A stretch of 64,000 nt of DNA from Sporobolomyces roseus (taxonomy: Eukaryota; Basidiomycota; Microbotryomycetes; Sporidiobolales; Sporidiobolaceae), in NCBI GenBank assembly GCA_016617785.1, contig JADILM010000012.1, positions 310,001 through 374,000 of the forward strand, written 5' to 3'. A program made the position numbers and the translations under genes. Positions within the stretch are counted from its first letter, which is position 1. Each line of letters begins with the position of its first letter. This document shows positions 21,363-33,049 of the stretch, in pieces. The notes under the pieces were generated by a model, which did no database searches, was not told the DNA's origin, and was given only the letters and a program-made list of their open reading frames with translations.

Positions 21363-23073
21363 ATGGCTCAACTAGATCCACTCCTAGCGCTCCGCTCCAC
21401 TCTATCCTCCTCCAAATCGATCACTCTCCTCTCCTCATCCCAAACAGAAGTATACAACCTCTCCGAAGCCTCCCACATCTCTTTCCCTCACCTCTCATCC
21501 TCCCCTTCTTACGCACGTTCAACCCCTACTCGTCTCTCAGCAGGAACGAATCCAAACCTCTCCGACCCTTCCACTCCTTATTACGACCTTCAAACCCTCT
21601 TATTCGGATACCTACACCGAGAAGCCCCGACTGCAGAATACCTCAAACTAGCGCGAAGTCAAGGAGTTGGATTCGTCAGTGTTACAGATCGAAGATTGGT
21701 CGTTGAATATTTGGGAGGGAAGGGTGAGGCACAAGGTAGGATTCGACCTCTGAATGAAGAGGAATTAGAAGTGGTCAAGAAGGAATTACCGGATCAATTG
21801 AATGAAGGTGAAGGTGGAATCAAGGTGTTGGAGAATGAGGGACTGAAAGAAGATTTGGGAGTTGGTGCGGGTGCGGGAGGTAAGGGAGAGGGAGGTCAAC
21901 CACCGATGAAGAAGGCTAGGTATACTGCTAATAAAGAGGATCAGGATAAAGTAAAGAAAATGTTGGCGATCATTCAAGGGCCTCAATATGGTCATGTACT
22001 CGCACCGACTGATGGAAAGGGTGGGAAAGAGGGAAGCACAACGGCGGATAAAGTGGGTGGTGCTTGGCATTCGAGGGAAACTGTTCTAAGGGGTGAAAGG
22101 TATAACGTACGTCTGACATTTTCGCTGTTTCTTTCCGAAGTTGGGCCTGACTCGTTTCGTCGTACTCTGCAGAACTTTGATTCAGTTCGATCTCTCATTC
22201 AACCACGATTACAATCCCTTCAATCGACCTCGAATTCGTCCTCTTCGAAACCCTCCGTCTCCTCTTCCTCCTCTTCAAAACCCGGTCAATCCGCCGTCTC
22301 CTCCTCGAAAAAGAAACAACTGAACCCAATCATCATGATCTCACCCTCTTCCACCGCTCTCCTTACCATGCACAACATCAAACCATTCCTCGAGGACTCA
22401 AAGTCAGTTCTCTTCATTCTCCCTCTCGAGCAATTCTTGACTCACTCGAAGTATCTCGTTTCAGATTCATTCCTTCAGATCAAGCACGAGCCTTAGCAGC
22501 TGGTGCGTCAACAGGTTACGTAGCAGAAGATGTGATTCAAGTGAACCACTCTCGCGCATCGGGAGGAAGTTCAGGTCAAACGATCGAAACTCGGAAAGCT
22601 CGATACTTCGTCGTTGATTCAGTCGAGGCATTGGCAAAGTTCGGTGGAGCTGGAAGGGTGGATGAAGCGTGGGAGAGGGTCGTTTGCGTGATGACTACGG
22701 GTCAGGAATGGCAGTTTAAACCGTATAAATGGAAAGAACCTAAAGAGTTGTTTCATCACGGTCAGTTCAGAGTCTCTCTCTCGTTTGTATCGCTCGTGCT
22801 GATCGTGATTGGCGAGCTGTAGTGAAAGGTGTCTACCCTCAATGGAGTACTGACGCACCTAATGCGAAGATGAAGTCTTGGAACGTCTCTGATTTACGAG
22901 TAAGCTCAACTTTCGCTTGTAATTCTTTCAGTTCATCTTACTGATGGTTCAATCGTGTTGGTCTACTACAGATCGATCCTCATAAACGACACGTCGATAA
23001 ATCGGTCGCAGCTAATTTCTGGAGAAGTTTGGAAACTTGGATCGCGAGGGAGAAACCTTGGTTGTCCTACTAG
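21363..23073 (+). CDS. CDC73: CDC73, Paf1-complex subunit (parafibromin-like)
   Basis: Cdc73 is a subunit of the nuclear Paf1 complex, which rides with RNA polymerase II and supports elongation, histone H2B ubiquitination and 3'-end formation. The first long exon starts MAQLDPLLALRSTLSSSKSI and contains YYDLQTLLFGYLHREAPTAE, matching the N-terminal family region, then an acidic/basic linker with KKARYTANKEDQDKV. After an intron near 22110-22170, a Ser-rich low-complexity run leads to NPIIMISPSSTALLTMHNIK. The Ras-like C-terminal domain follows: FIPSDQARALAAGAS, TRKARYFVVDS, ERVVCVMTTGQEWQFKPYKW, VKGVYPQWSTD, KMKSWNVSDLRIDPHKRHVD and FWRSLETWIAREKPWLSY*. Order and motifs fit the full-length family. 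Four introns are visible. It stands alone in its orientation context. Confidence 0.93.
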
Positions 23074-23658
23074 GACATGTTGGATCTACTCTGTAGTCTG
23101 GAAGACTTAGAGGAGGAAGGAGTATGACAGCGGGAAAATGGCGAAGGATTCGAATTTTGTTGAATCGGTTATCGAGCGGTTCTTCGTGCAACTCGTATGT
23201 TCTCACTCGCTGTCTCGTTTCTTCCGCTCAGTCATCGCTCGCTGTACACTGTTTCGCTTCGGTTCAATCTAGCTTTTGCGAATCTCCTACGCTTGTTTCT
23301 CCGCTCCCTCGGTTCGCTCTTCCGCCTCGAGACCTGACGGTAGGTAATCTACGCTCGTTATACGCTACATCTTATCCTCACCTTCTGCTTCGCGACTTCA
23401 ACGAGCCAAGTTCAAGGCCCGCGGGAGGAAAGCGGAGATACGATCGGGATTAGACGAGCGCGAAACGTTCTGCTGGCTCTCTTTGCTCTTTCTCTTCCTC
23501 CCTCTCAGCTACTCTGCTCCTTTTCTTCTCTCTCTCCACGTATTGCTTCCTGTGCTCGCTTTCTTCACTCGGAAACTACGGTGAGTCGTTTTCCTTCCTT
23601 CGCGAACGCTCGTTATGCGATCTGACTGGTCGTCTCGCTTGAACGGGGCAAGAGTAGA
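23074..23658. other. Intergenic, no gene seen
   Basis: About 585 bp with alternating CT-rich tracts (for example 23480-23570) upstream of the zinc-finger gene. Probably 3' UTR plus promoter. Confidence 0.5.
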
Positions 23659-25358
23659 ATGTCACAGCGGCGTAAGTATCCTTATCATAACTGTTTGAAG
23701 GACGGAAAGCAGGTCTGTGATGTACCGGGTTGCGCAGAACGATTCACGGATCCGAGAGTTAGTTGTAGCTTGTTCTCCTTTTCCTCCAAAACACCGAACA
23801 TTGACGCTCACCACTGAATGATAGAGCCGCGCAAGACATGCTAATCGCCTCCACAAAGACGCTCCGCAACATCGCAAAGAATCGCCATATTGGTATCACG
23901 ATGAAACGACGCAGAGAAGCAACTGCAGGCTGTGCGGGACATCCTTTGCCCACGCTCCCATGACCCCGGACTCAACAGCGGTGACAACTCATTTCAAGAA
24001 ACACCACTCCAAAGAAGCAGAGGAGATTGCCTCGGTTCCAGAACCTGATTGCTCTTGCGAAGTCTTTGAGGACGGAGACGGGGAATCTGACCATAGTGTG
24101 GGTCTCCCTCTCGCTTTCGTTACTTCTGTCTGCGATGAGGCGGCTCGCTTACTCGTTCATTCTGCTACAGAGTGGTAGCGGACATCAGATGGAACATCAT
24201 GCTGACCTGGCAGCGCAACACGCTGCAGGACAAGCTCAATCACTGCCAGCAGATGAGAATACCGGAACCATAGAAGACCGGCTCTTCTCAGCCATGCACA
24301 ACGCGGGTTATGCACAACTCCAACCTTCTCCAGCAGCGGCCGGAACTCCGCATGGGACTCGCAAGTATTTGTACCACCGAGGCAACGACGATCGATTTCA
24401 CTGCGACGAAAGACCCGGTGTGTGTGAGGCTTCCTTCGCCGATCCGAACGTCAGTCTTCTACATTCTTTCTGTGCGATAAGCCATCTGAGCTGAGACGGC
24501 CGATCTCTCCGCTTTGTTTGTCAGGGGGCAGCAACGCACTGCAAGCGCTGTCGGACCTCGCAGGAGCGCCCGTTTCGTCCGAGGAATCCTGACGCCAACA
24601 CAGGGAGATTCGATTGCATGCATTGCGACAAGGATTATCCCTCTCCGGCGGTTAGCTCAATTGTTGTTGGAGCAGGTACATGGTTCACAAGCTGACTACC
24701 AAGTGGGATGGTTACAGAACTTGTACCGACACTGTCGCACAGAGCACCCTGAAGTCGATAGCAAAACATATCGAGTAGCACCTCGTCCGATGAACACCCA
24801 CGCAAACGCAAGGAAATACCCTTGTTCGCTATGCCATAGAGGTTACATCGAGCCGAAGGTGAGCTTAGTTTGTATCGCCGTCAGATCATTCGAGCTGCAG
24901 CTGAGTTGGGCTCGTCACAGAATTTGTATCAACATTATCGTGACAAACATCCCGAAGTCGACAAGGAAACATATCAAGTCTCGGAGGAGGACAAGAATCG
25001 ACATCGGAATTTGCAAGCGAGTGTTCGAAGTGAAGGGGAACCGTCGGGATCAAGTATCCACCCTATATCCGACGAGGAGGACGCGATGGAGCTTCCCGAT
25101 ACTAGCTATGACCCTGACATGGATTGGCATCACCCGGAACCATCTATCCCTTCTCATTCCGTTGCTCGCTCTGACACGTTCTCTCCTCAACTCCGCTATC
25201 CTGATTCGTCGCATCGACCTTACCAAACTGCGGGTTCTTCACAAGCTCAGATGTCAGATTTCGTCAATCCCCAAGACCTCATCCTCCACTCTCTTCTCAA
25301 ACGCTCCCCCCTCACTCTGCGTCAGCGCCTCCGTTACAATTCGCTTTACCCTGCTTGA
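23659..25358 (+). CDS. C2H2-like zinc-finger protein with five spaced finger modules
   Basis: The start MSQRRKYPYHNCLKDGK runs into CDVPGCAERFTDPR, split by an intron, then SRARHANRLH: a C2H2 finger. A second module is CRLCGTSFAHAP...VTTHFKKHH (near 23930-24010). A third is HCDERPGVCEASFADPN (24400-24450), with its second half after an intron. A fourth is DCMHCDKDYPSPA...LYRHCRTEH (24610-24745). A fifth is PCSLCHRGYIEPK...LYQHYRDKH (24815-24960). Introns repeatedly fall between the cysteine pair and the histidine pair. The fourth and fifth modules end in nearly the same words (HPEVDSKTYRV, HPEVDKETYQV), so one probably arose by duplication. A Ser/Pro-rich tail ends at 25358. Likely a nuclear DNA- or RNA-binding regulator; no orthologue can be named. 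Confidence 0.78.
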
Positions 25359-25658
25359 TTTCATCTTTCTTGCCCTATTTCTCACAATCCCTGTTTCTCC
25401 CACTTCTTACTTCCCGTTTCTTTGCAATCCGTTATAGACACTCCTCGCTAGAAGATACTGCAGCGAGCGAAATGAGAGACGAGTCCCTCGAGAGCTGCAA
25501 CTTCCCTAACTTCTCTCTCCTAATCTCGAGCAACACTCTTCCCAGCTTGGAGTACCTTGTGAGCCATCGTATTTCGGCAACTCCTACCGTATTCCTGATC
25601 TGCTCATATCCCATCTCTACAAGTTCAAAGTATTCGACACTCCCCCTGCAACGATACT
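25359..25658. other. Convergent 3' region
   Basis: 300 bp between the convergent zinc-finger and DCP2 genes, pyrimidine-rich on the plus strand. No gene seen. Confidence 0.5.
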
Positions 25659-28600
25659 CTAGCTTTTCCCGTTCAACAGCCCCAACAAAGCACCTGCGTT
25701 CCCGCCTCCTCCTCCCGCTGGTCGACTCATACCTGCACCATTCTGAGCGACTCCAGGCGACGGGAACTGTTGTTGCTGATACTGAGGTTGAGGAGGGAAT
25801 TGAGCGGGATTCGGGTATGGGTTGAAAGGTTGCTGAGAGAATTGGGGAGCGAAAGACTGGGGAGGAGGAGGAGGAGGAGCAGAAAAGTGAGGTTGAGTCG
25901 GAGGATGTGAGTAGTACGGTTGGTTTGATTGAGGATAATTCGAGGGTGGAGCAGAGAATTGTGGTTGAGGATTGGGAGGCTGGTGAGGGTTGAAGGGGAG
26001 GTAGTGGACTTGGGGTGAAGGTGCAAATTGCTGAGTATTAGGCTGACCGAGGGAAGGAAGATTCGGTTGTTGAGCATGAGGAGAGGGGAGAGACGGGGGT
26101 TGAGAGTACTGAGGATTCGCAGGGAAAGGTAAAGGTGCTGAAGGTTGAGATACGATAGTCTCAATTGGACGAGAGGATTGAGGAGGGACGGGCAGAGGAG
26201 GATGGATATCTCGAGAAGGTGAGGGTTCGGGTTGCGAAAGAGGAAGTATGGGAGGAATTGATTCTGGTCCGAGTTGTCGAGCTCTGAATTCCTTCAACAG
26301 CTCGAGAGGATCCTTCCCGCTTCGCAGCGAAGAAGGAGCTACAGCTGGAGGGGAAGTAGGCGAGGATTCGAGGAGAGCATGGTGAGAGTAGGGAGAGGAT
26401 GGCTGAGGTGCGATGAGAGGAGGAGGTTGGGCACGTTCTCCTCCTGCACCGTTGAGAATCGAGAGAAGACTGCCTCCATTCGGTTTTGAGGGGGCAGCTG
26501 GCACAGGAAGCGGTCGTACGATTTCGGGAAGAGGTTGAGCGCGAAGAGGTGAAGTGTAACCGTTGAGAGGCATCTGAGTGGTTGACGGCGAAGCCATAGG
26601 CTGCTGTTGATACTGACGATGCGTCGACTGCTGATCGAAAGTCTGAGAAGGAGGAGGTGAGGGAAGTTTCGGGCTAGAAAGAGGATAAAGTTGATTCCGT
26701 CGCATAACTGGTGGTGGCCAAATCTCGTCATCTTCGGCAGGTCCGTAAGGTTCACCTCGTTTCGTCAATCCATCCATCTCCCCACTCCTCATCGTTCGAT
26801 CCTGTTCTGTCCATCCTTCACCATTCGACGAACCCGCATAACTTCCAACTGATCCTGGACCTCCAGTCGTCGGAGTCAAAGCTTCTTCTGGTGAAGGCGC
26901 AGGTCGAGTAGTAGCTACGTTGAATAATGCTCGCAAGAGAGCGTTGTGCTTCTCTTTTCGTTCGGAATCGTTTCGTTCTGGTCGAAGATGAGAGGGAAGA
27001 GGTTGACCGAAATTTGCGGCTTCTGGAGGTGCTTGCGAGTCGGAGAAGAGGATTGCGTGAGGTTGTTGGTGAAGAAGGGGAGAAGCTTGATAAGCGGGAG
27101 AAGCTTGTTGCGAAGAGGATTCGTAAGGAGTTTGAGGAGAATCGGAAAGGTGAACGTCGTTAAGGAGATGAAGAAGAGAGCGACTTTCGTTTCGAGGTTG
27201 TTCAACTTGCTGCGCGGTGTAATGAGACGATCGGCGAGCAGCGGGAGGGGGCGGTGGAGGAGGAGAAGGGATAGCTCCCGACAATAGTTCCAGCAGTTTT
27301 GTTTGCTGATTCATCGAAGGTTGTGGTTTCGGTTGGAGGAACGAAGACTGTCGTTCGTAAGCGATATGAGGAGGGGTAGAAGCGACTTCGAATGAAGCAG
27401 ATCTCGAAGGAGGTGAGAGAGGGAGAGTATCGTGTGCTGGAGCTGGAGGCGAACCGAAGAAGAACGCGGTGAGAGCGTCTGTTCCTTGTTGAGTTGTCTC
27501 AAACGAAACAGGTTCTTGAGGAGACAAGAAGTCGTCCAATTCGTCTTCTGTTGAATCTGCTTCTGCTGATGTCGAATCGCCCAATTCGATTTCGGAAGGA
27601 AGATGATATGTCGGATCGTCGTGATGGTGATGATCAGCGTAGAGGCCGTTGTTGACAGGAGAATGTGGTGGCGAGATGAGGTTGCCGCGAGGAGAGAAGT
27701 CGCTGTTTCGAACGGGAAGACTCTTAGGTTTATGGTGATCGATCCAGAGTTTCAGGTGACTGTACGACAAGCGAGAAGTCAGTGAGTCATCTCGAGCACT
27801 GGCAGCGAGCTTGAGCATACGAGATGAAAGGAGTAACCATATAGAACTTTGCTTGTTTCCCCTCGAGTTGAGCCTTTGTTCGAGTCGTTCTTCCTTTCTT
27901 GTCTTTGCTCCACGTTGGAAGGTCATTCAGCTTGAACCAGTCGATTTTCTGTTGTCATCGAAAGCGCATGAGTGGAAGTTGACCCAGAATGAGAGTGCGA
28001 CTTACCGAGATCTCTTTCCTAGTTCTCGTTTCGAAAACAGTATCCTCTTTAACTCCCGGAACAAAGTACAGTCTGATCTTCTGCTCCTTAATAACCAACT
28101 CGACGTAATAAGGTATCCTCTCTGCGCCCTCATCTTCGACATAACCAGGTTGAAATTGTCGAGGGTGGAAATAATCTGTCATATCGAATCCTGTTTCCTC
28201 CAAGACCTACCGAGATAGACGAAATCGAATTGAGCTAAGGAATTCAGTTGAACCAAGAGTGAGAGGACGTACTTCTCGAACAGCACACATCGCTTCGGGT
28301 TCTTCCTTGTTGATTTTCCCTCGTGGGAAAGACCAAGAAGATCCTTTCGCCCATCCTTTCACCAGCAGCACCTGTATACTTCAACCCGATCAACTTGGGA
28401 TGACAAGTTGAGCAGTAATCGAAGCTTACCTTGTCCCAGTATTCAGAAATGATAATTGCTCCGCAAACCGGTACTCGTTCTTTGTAAGCCATGAACGAAG
28501 TCCAGATACTATTATGATTCGGTAGTAGCTATCGAACGATATACTCTTGTCAGATTGAGGTAATTTGTGGATGAGGAGTTCGAGGGAAAACTCACGTCGT

Positions 28601-29250
28601 GAAGAAGAGGACAAGACCGAAACATGAGTAACGAGAACGCTTTCAAGCCATACGATGGAAGGAGTCCAGGGTTCAGCGCTGCTGGTCGGATGAAGTCTTC
28701 GTAGTACCAGTGTCTGGAAGAGGAGGGTGAGAAAGTGAAGGTCAGCATATCGGTGCGAAAGGGAGTCGTCGCAGCTTATGTTCCGCTCTCCACGACCGGC
28801 CCCTTCAATCCGTAGCCTCGTGGTCTTGCTACTGGAGTCACTGAGAGCTCAGAACCTCCTCTGCTGTTTGGCCCCACCTCCGGCTTCTGCCTTACTCCTT
28901 CTCCCTCCTTTCCTCCTCTCTCCTTACGTATGCCCAGTCCCGAATAAGCTGGCTTCCCGTTATAAAGCCTCCTTAACGGTTTGGGCGAGGAGTGGAGTCG
29001 TTTTCGCTGTTTATTGATTCACGGCAATTTCTGATGAGAGGACAGGAAGAACTCACGCTTGTTCGATTTGAAAGCATACCCTATCCATACTCTCCAACTC
29101 TTCTGCTGGTAAATTGACGATGAATCGAGCACTCAGATCTTCGAGAGAGTGTTCCAGAGTGAGGTTGTGAAATGAAGATTGATGAAGTGATCCATGAGGG
29201 TGGGAAGAAGTTGTGGGTGGTGGATCGTGGTTCTGATAGTACGCAGACAT
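25659..29250 (-). CDS. DCP2: DCP2, mRNA decapping enzyme
   Basis: Dcp2 is the Nudix hydrolase that removes the 7-methylguanosine cap from mRNA in P-bodies with Dcp1. The start MSAYYQNHDPPPTTSSHPHG at 29250 leads to the N-terminal regulatory domain: LEDLSARFIVNLPAEELESM, then DRVCFQIEQAHWYYEDFIRP. The Nudix domain begins VCGAIIISEYWDKVLLV; the Nudix box is assembled from RGKINKEEPEAMCAVREV and EETGFD across an intron near 28208-28270, keeping the G, E and REVxEExG residues. DWFKLNDLPTW is the Box B region. The exon from 27760 leftward encodes a tail of over 650 residues rich in Pro, Gln and Ser, ending GGGGGNAGALLGLLNGKS*. Such long disordered tails normally carry leucine-rich binding motifs; LLELLSGA, LLHLLNDV, LLSILNGA and LLGLLNGK here look like such helical leucine-rich motifs. 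One intron (about 28716-29056) is much longer than usual. Confidence 0.92.
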
Positions 29251-30361
29251 GCTAGAGTATCGATTGAGAGTGAATCGAAGCTGTGCAAGAGGTTGTTTGG
29301 GTTCAAAGGATTGATGATGAGTTCCCTCTCTTTTCAACTGTTCACTTGCTTTGCTCGAACTCGCTCATTGGTCATTCAACGCGCTCAGGATTGGCCCCAT
29401 GGAGCGGCAGCTCGAGTTCGCCACTCTGCAAACTGCTTGTTCGTCGTTCTCTCCTTTTCGCTCAACTCGGCAATTCCGCACATCAAGGGCATCAATGTTC
29501 TAGCGCCGACGGCAAACAGCCTGACAAGCTTCCTGGGATGTCAAGAGCAGGATCTGCATCGTGAAAGGAAGGGAGTCGCATAACCAAGGCCAACTTTCGA
29601 GGCAAAGTTCCCCGTCGAACAACTGCTCTCGTCGAGGGCTCGAGTACAGGTTCTCGACGGCGGCGGACGACAGTGCGACGGATTAAGGGACCGAGAGACT
29701 CGCTGAAGACAATGTTGGAGTCGTACGTTAGAGGTTTTCTCCTCGTCAATCAGATTTCGCTCTTCGAAACATCTGATTTCGGGCGCCACAGGGTGAGCAA
29801 ATCGCTCTAATAACGCTCCTGTTACATCTCAGCAATTGTCCGATGCTGACATTCCGTCTCGTTCTCTGCAGGGACTCGCAGCGAAGCCTCAATCAATTCT
29901 CGTTTCGTTCGAATCCGCTCTCTCGCAATCGGCTGTCGATCCCTCGGCTCTTGCTTTCACCTTTCCCTACCTCCGCACGACGCATTGGGTCAGGACGATC
30001 TCTTCCAGACGAAGTCGACTTTGCGCCTTCGCATTCGCTTGTTCGGACGGAGCAATCGACACCCTCTGCATACTCGCTCCTCCTCCTCGCTCTTTCGCAC
30101 TTCGCTGCTTCTCAACTTTCAACGACGCCAAGCCGCGACGGACACCTGGAAAAGAGTCTTCCTGGGGAAGCCATGCGAGGCAAAGGGTGAAACCGGAGAT
30201 GTGATCGATTTTTTTTCGGAACTTTGAGAAGATTGATTGTCTCGGACGAAAACTCTCGATGGAAAGATCGATAATCTTAACGGCAGAGGGCAAAAAAGCT
30301 CTTCCCTGCTTCTTCTCCTTCTTCCCATCGACTTTCCGACTGATCAACCACTTCGATAACT
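29251..30361. other. Divergent intergenic region, no gene seen
   Basis: About 1.1 kb between the divergent starts of DCP2 and the MFS transporter. It contains several overlapping open frames of 80-130 codons on both strands (29830-30350), but none has recognisable domains or splice-bounded exon character. Likely two promoters and 5' UTRs. Confidence 0.5.
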
Positions 30362-32696
30362 ATGGCGACTCGAGCAGACATCGCTGCCTTACCGACACTG
30401 GCCCCTCGAGCTGAAGTTGAATCACTGAACGCGTTGGAGGAAGAAAAGGGAGACTCTTCTCCTCCGTCGAAGGAGGGCTCTTTGCATGAAAGTGAAGGTC
30501 CATCTTACTCTTCAGTCATCCCACAACACCCTTGGAGGATCAAGGGACCAGCTATTCTTTTGACTCTCTTCCTCACTCGTGAGTTTTTTCATTTTTTAAC
30601 GGCTTATTACTGCTCGGAGAGAATCTAATCCTCTCTCGTCTTCATTTCATAGTCGGTTCGAACTTTGCTTCAAGCTCCATCTCTCCCCTCAAGAGTACGA
30701 TCAGGAAGGAGCTCGGAGTCAACAACGCGCAATATGCCGATGTGAGCTTTTCTTCCCCCATCTCTCTTTCGCTGGTTCAGTACTCACCTTTCCTTCGTAT
30801 AGATCGCTACCGCCGACTCACTGATCAATACGATTCTTCCTATCCTGACCGGTATCGCGGTCGATTACTTTGGTCCTCTCGCAACGAGTGTTTACGCTTC
30901 GACCGTTATCCTGATCGGAACTATCCTCTCCGCTGTCGGCGCCTCCGTATCAAGTTATCCTCTTGTACTCGTCGGTACGTACCTCCCCTCTACGCCATCC
31001 TCTCCTCGTCATTGTCCGCATTCGTGACCCAAACTGATATTTTCTCGACAAATAGGTCACATCGTTCTCGGTTTCGGTTCAACGACGATTGAAACGGTTC
31101 AAAGCAAGATCTATTCCTTCTACTCCGTCGGTATGATGGGCTTCATTTAGTACGTTCACTTCGCTCGAACCTGTTCATTCGAGGATGCAAAAGCTGATCT
31201 TCTTCTCGTCCGTTCGCAGCGGTCTCGACATTTCGATCGGGAGGACCTACAATTTGATCGGAAAGCTTACCGCAGTACCAATCGCTGAAGGTACCGGAAC
31301 ATGGGCTTGGACATTCGGAGTGAGTTTCGACATCTCTCTCCATGCTTTCCCCGTGCTCATTTTTGTTTCTTTCTTCAGGTCGCTGCAGTGATGTGCGCTT
31401 TCACCTGGATCCTCACTCTCGCTTTCTTCTTCTACGAACGTACCTTCCCTGCCGCTCATCGAGTCCCAACTGGTCGACAAGCAGCTCACCACAAAGCCGA
31501 TTCACTCGGAATCGCTCGACCAGGATTCTGGGCGTCGTGGAAGTCAGATCGCAAATACTTCGCAGCTTCAATCATGGCGATCCCGGCTTGCTTCTGGATA
31601 CTCGACATCTCTCAGCTACTTCAATCAGGAGCTGTCAACACTTATACTTCAAATTTGGCCGACACTATCCGAGTTACGAGAAACAAGAGTAATGCTGCCG
31701 CTGGATACACCTCCGCTATCGGACAAGGTTCGCAATATCTTCGCTTGACGCGCTACGCATTGAGCTGACTCGATTCGTTCGAAACAGTGATTCCTATCGT
31801 TTTGACTCCTTGTCTAGGTATCTTCTTTGATCGGTATGTTCTCCTTGTTCCTCGCTCTGCAAGTTCGTTGGACTGATCTTCTCCTCTTCTACAGTCTCGG
31901 ACGACGAATGCATTGGGTTACGGCCACTGGTTCGTTTCCCTTCTCGGAGTTTCGTTTCTTTGGGTCACTGACTAATTTCCGCTCTCGAACAGCTGCTCTC
32001 TGGGTCCTAACCTACGCTCTTCTTGCCTACACCAACGTCAACCCTCTCGTTCCTTCCATTCTCGGATCTCTCGCTCTCGCTACGAACGTGCTTCCTTGGA
32101 TCGTAAGTTGAGACGATTTCTCCTATCTCGCAAAGAACGAGGCTGACGTTCGTTCTTCGAATTCGTAGGCTTCCATTCCTCTTCTCGTTCCCAATCAAGC
32201 GAACTTGGGAACAGCTTTCGGAATCTACAAGGCAGTGAGTACTTTGAATTTATTCGAAAGATCCGAGAGCTGACGAATCTTATCCACTCCAGCTCAACAA
32301 CTGTGGAAGCGTCGTCATGAACGTTGCGAGTGGAGCTATCCAAGACAAGTCTGGAACTGGAACTGATCAGTACCGATACGTTTTCGCTTTCATCATCGGC
32401 AAGTCTCTCGCTCCATTTCTTCGCGAGATTCAAGCTCATCTCTCTCATCTCGACTCACAGTCATCAAAGGACTTGACGTCCTCTATGGTCTCGGCTACCA
32501 CTACTTCGATATCAAGTTCCTGAACGGTATCCTCTATGCGAACGAGAAGGAAAGGGTCGCGAGACAAGAGGATGATCTCGTCCTGAGAAACGAGGGATTG
32601 AGGAGACCGATCAAAGAGGTCACCTATGTCTCGTTGGGTGTTGTGGGTTGTATGATTGTGATAGCTTGGGTTCTCTATCTTTATTACTCAGTATAG
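30362..32696 (+). CDS. Major facilitator superfamily transporter
   Basis: The start MATRADIAALPTLAPRAEVE begins an acidic cytosolic N-terminus, followed by the first membrane helix (GPAILLTLFLT...). About a dozen hydrophobic segments follow across many short exons, including SLINTILPILTGIAVDYFGP, STVILIGTILSAVGASVSSY, VLVGHIVLGFGSTTIETVQS, AAVMCAFTWILTLAFFFYER, FAASIMAIPACFWILDISQL, ALWVLTYALLAYTNVNPLVP and a last TM near 32640 (VVGCMIVIAWVLYLYYSV*). DYFGPLATSVYAS and DRLGRRMHW sit at the usual loop positions of MFS proteins. The overall layout recalls the MFSD1-type lysosomal/vacuolar branch, but that is a weak inference and the substrate is unknown. An intact hAT element is inserted 34 bp after the stop codon. 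Confidence 0.88.
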
Positions 32697-32729
32697 AGCA
32701 AATTTGGGCAACAGTGGGTAATAGGATGG

Positions 32730-32737
32730 GTTTGTGC
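32730..32737. repeat. hAT target-site duplication, left copy
   Basis: GTTTGTGC, repeated exactly at 36996-37003. An 8-bp duplication is the hAT hallmark. Confidence 0.9.
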
Positions 32738-32762
32738 TAGAGACTAGCTATTTTGTACCGGG
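32738..32762 (+). repeat. hAT left terminal inverted repeat
   Basis: 25 bp beginning TAGAGACTAGCTATTTTGTA and ending CCGGG, an exact reverse complement of 36971-36995. Confidence 0.93.
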
Positions 32763-33049
32763 GCAAGGTAGGGACCGGGGTCCCTCCCGGTCCCGGTCGT
32801 TTACGACCGGGCTTTCCCGGTCTCCCTCCTTGTGCAGGTCGTCGAGTTGCGAAAATTCTCCTTTTATTTTCCGGTTCTATTCCCGGTTTTGTACTTTTGT
32901 GCTGTAATACTTGAGCCACCTTCGAAGCGTGAGAGACGGGCATGAGGGATTGTTAAGAGGTCAAAGTAAAAAGATAGAGACTTATTTGGATCACTCGTGA
33001 GTGGAATTGTAACCCGATGAGATTCCTCTTCATCGCTCGATCTTCAAGG

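Noticed and set aside
28778..29017. Plus-strand hydrophobic open frame inside the DCP2 intron
   Set aside because: Low-complexity Leu/Pro wording without start context or homology cue; noted only as part of the long intron.
29836..30347. Several overlapping open frames of 80-126 codons on both strands between DCP2 and the MFS gene
   Set aside because: No domain, no matching splice partners, and open in several frames at once, as expected of C/G-skewed promoter DNA without stops.
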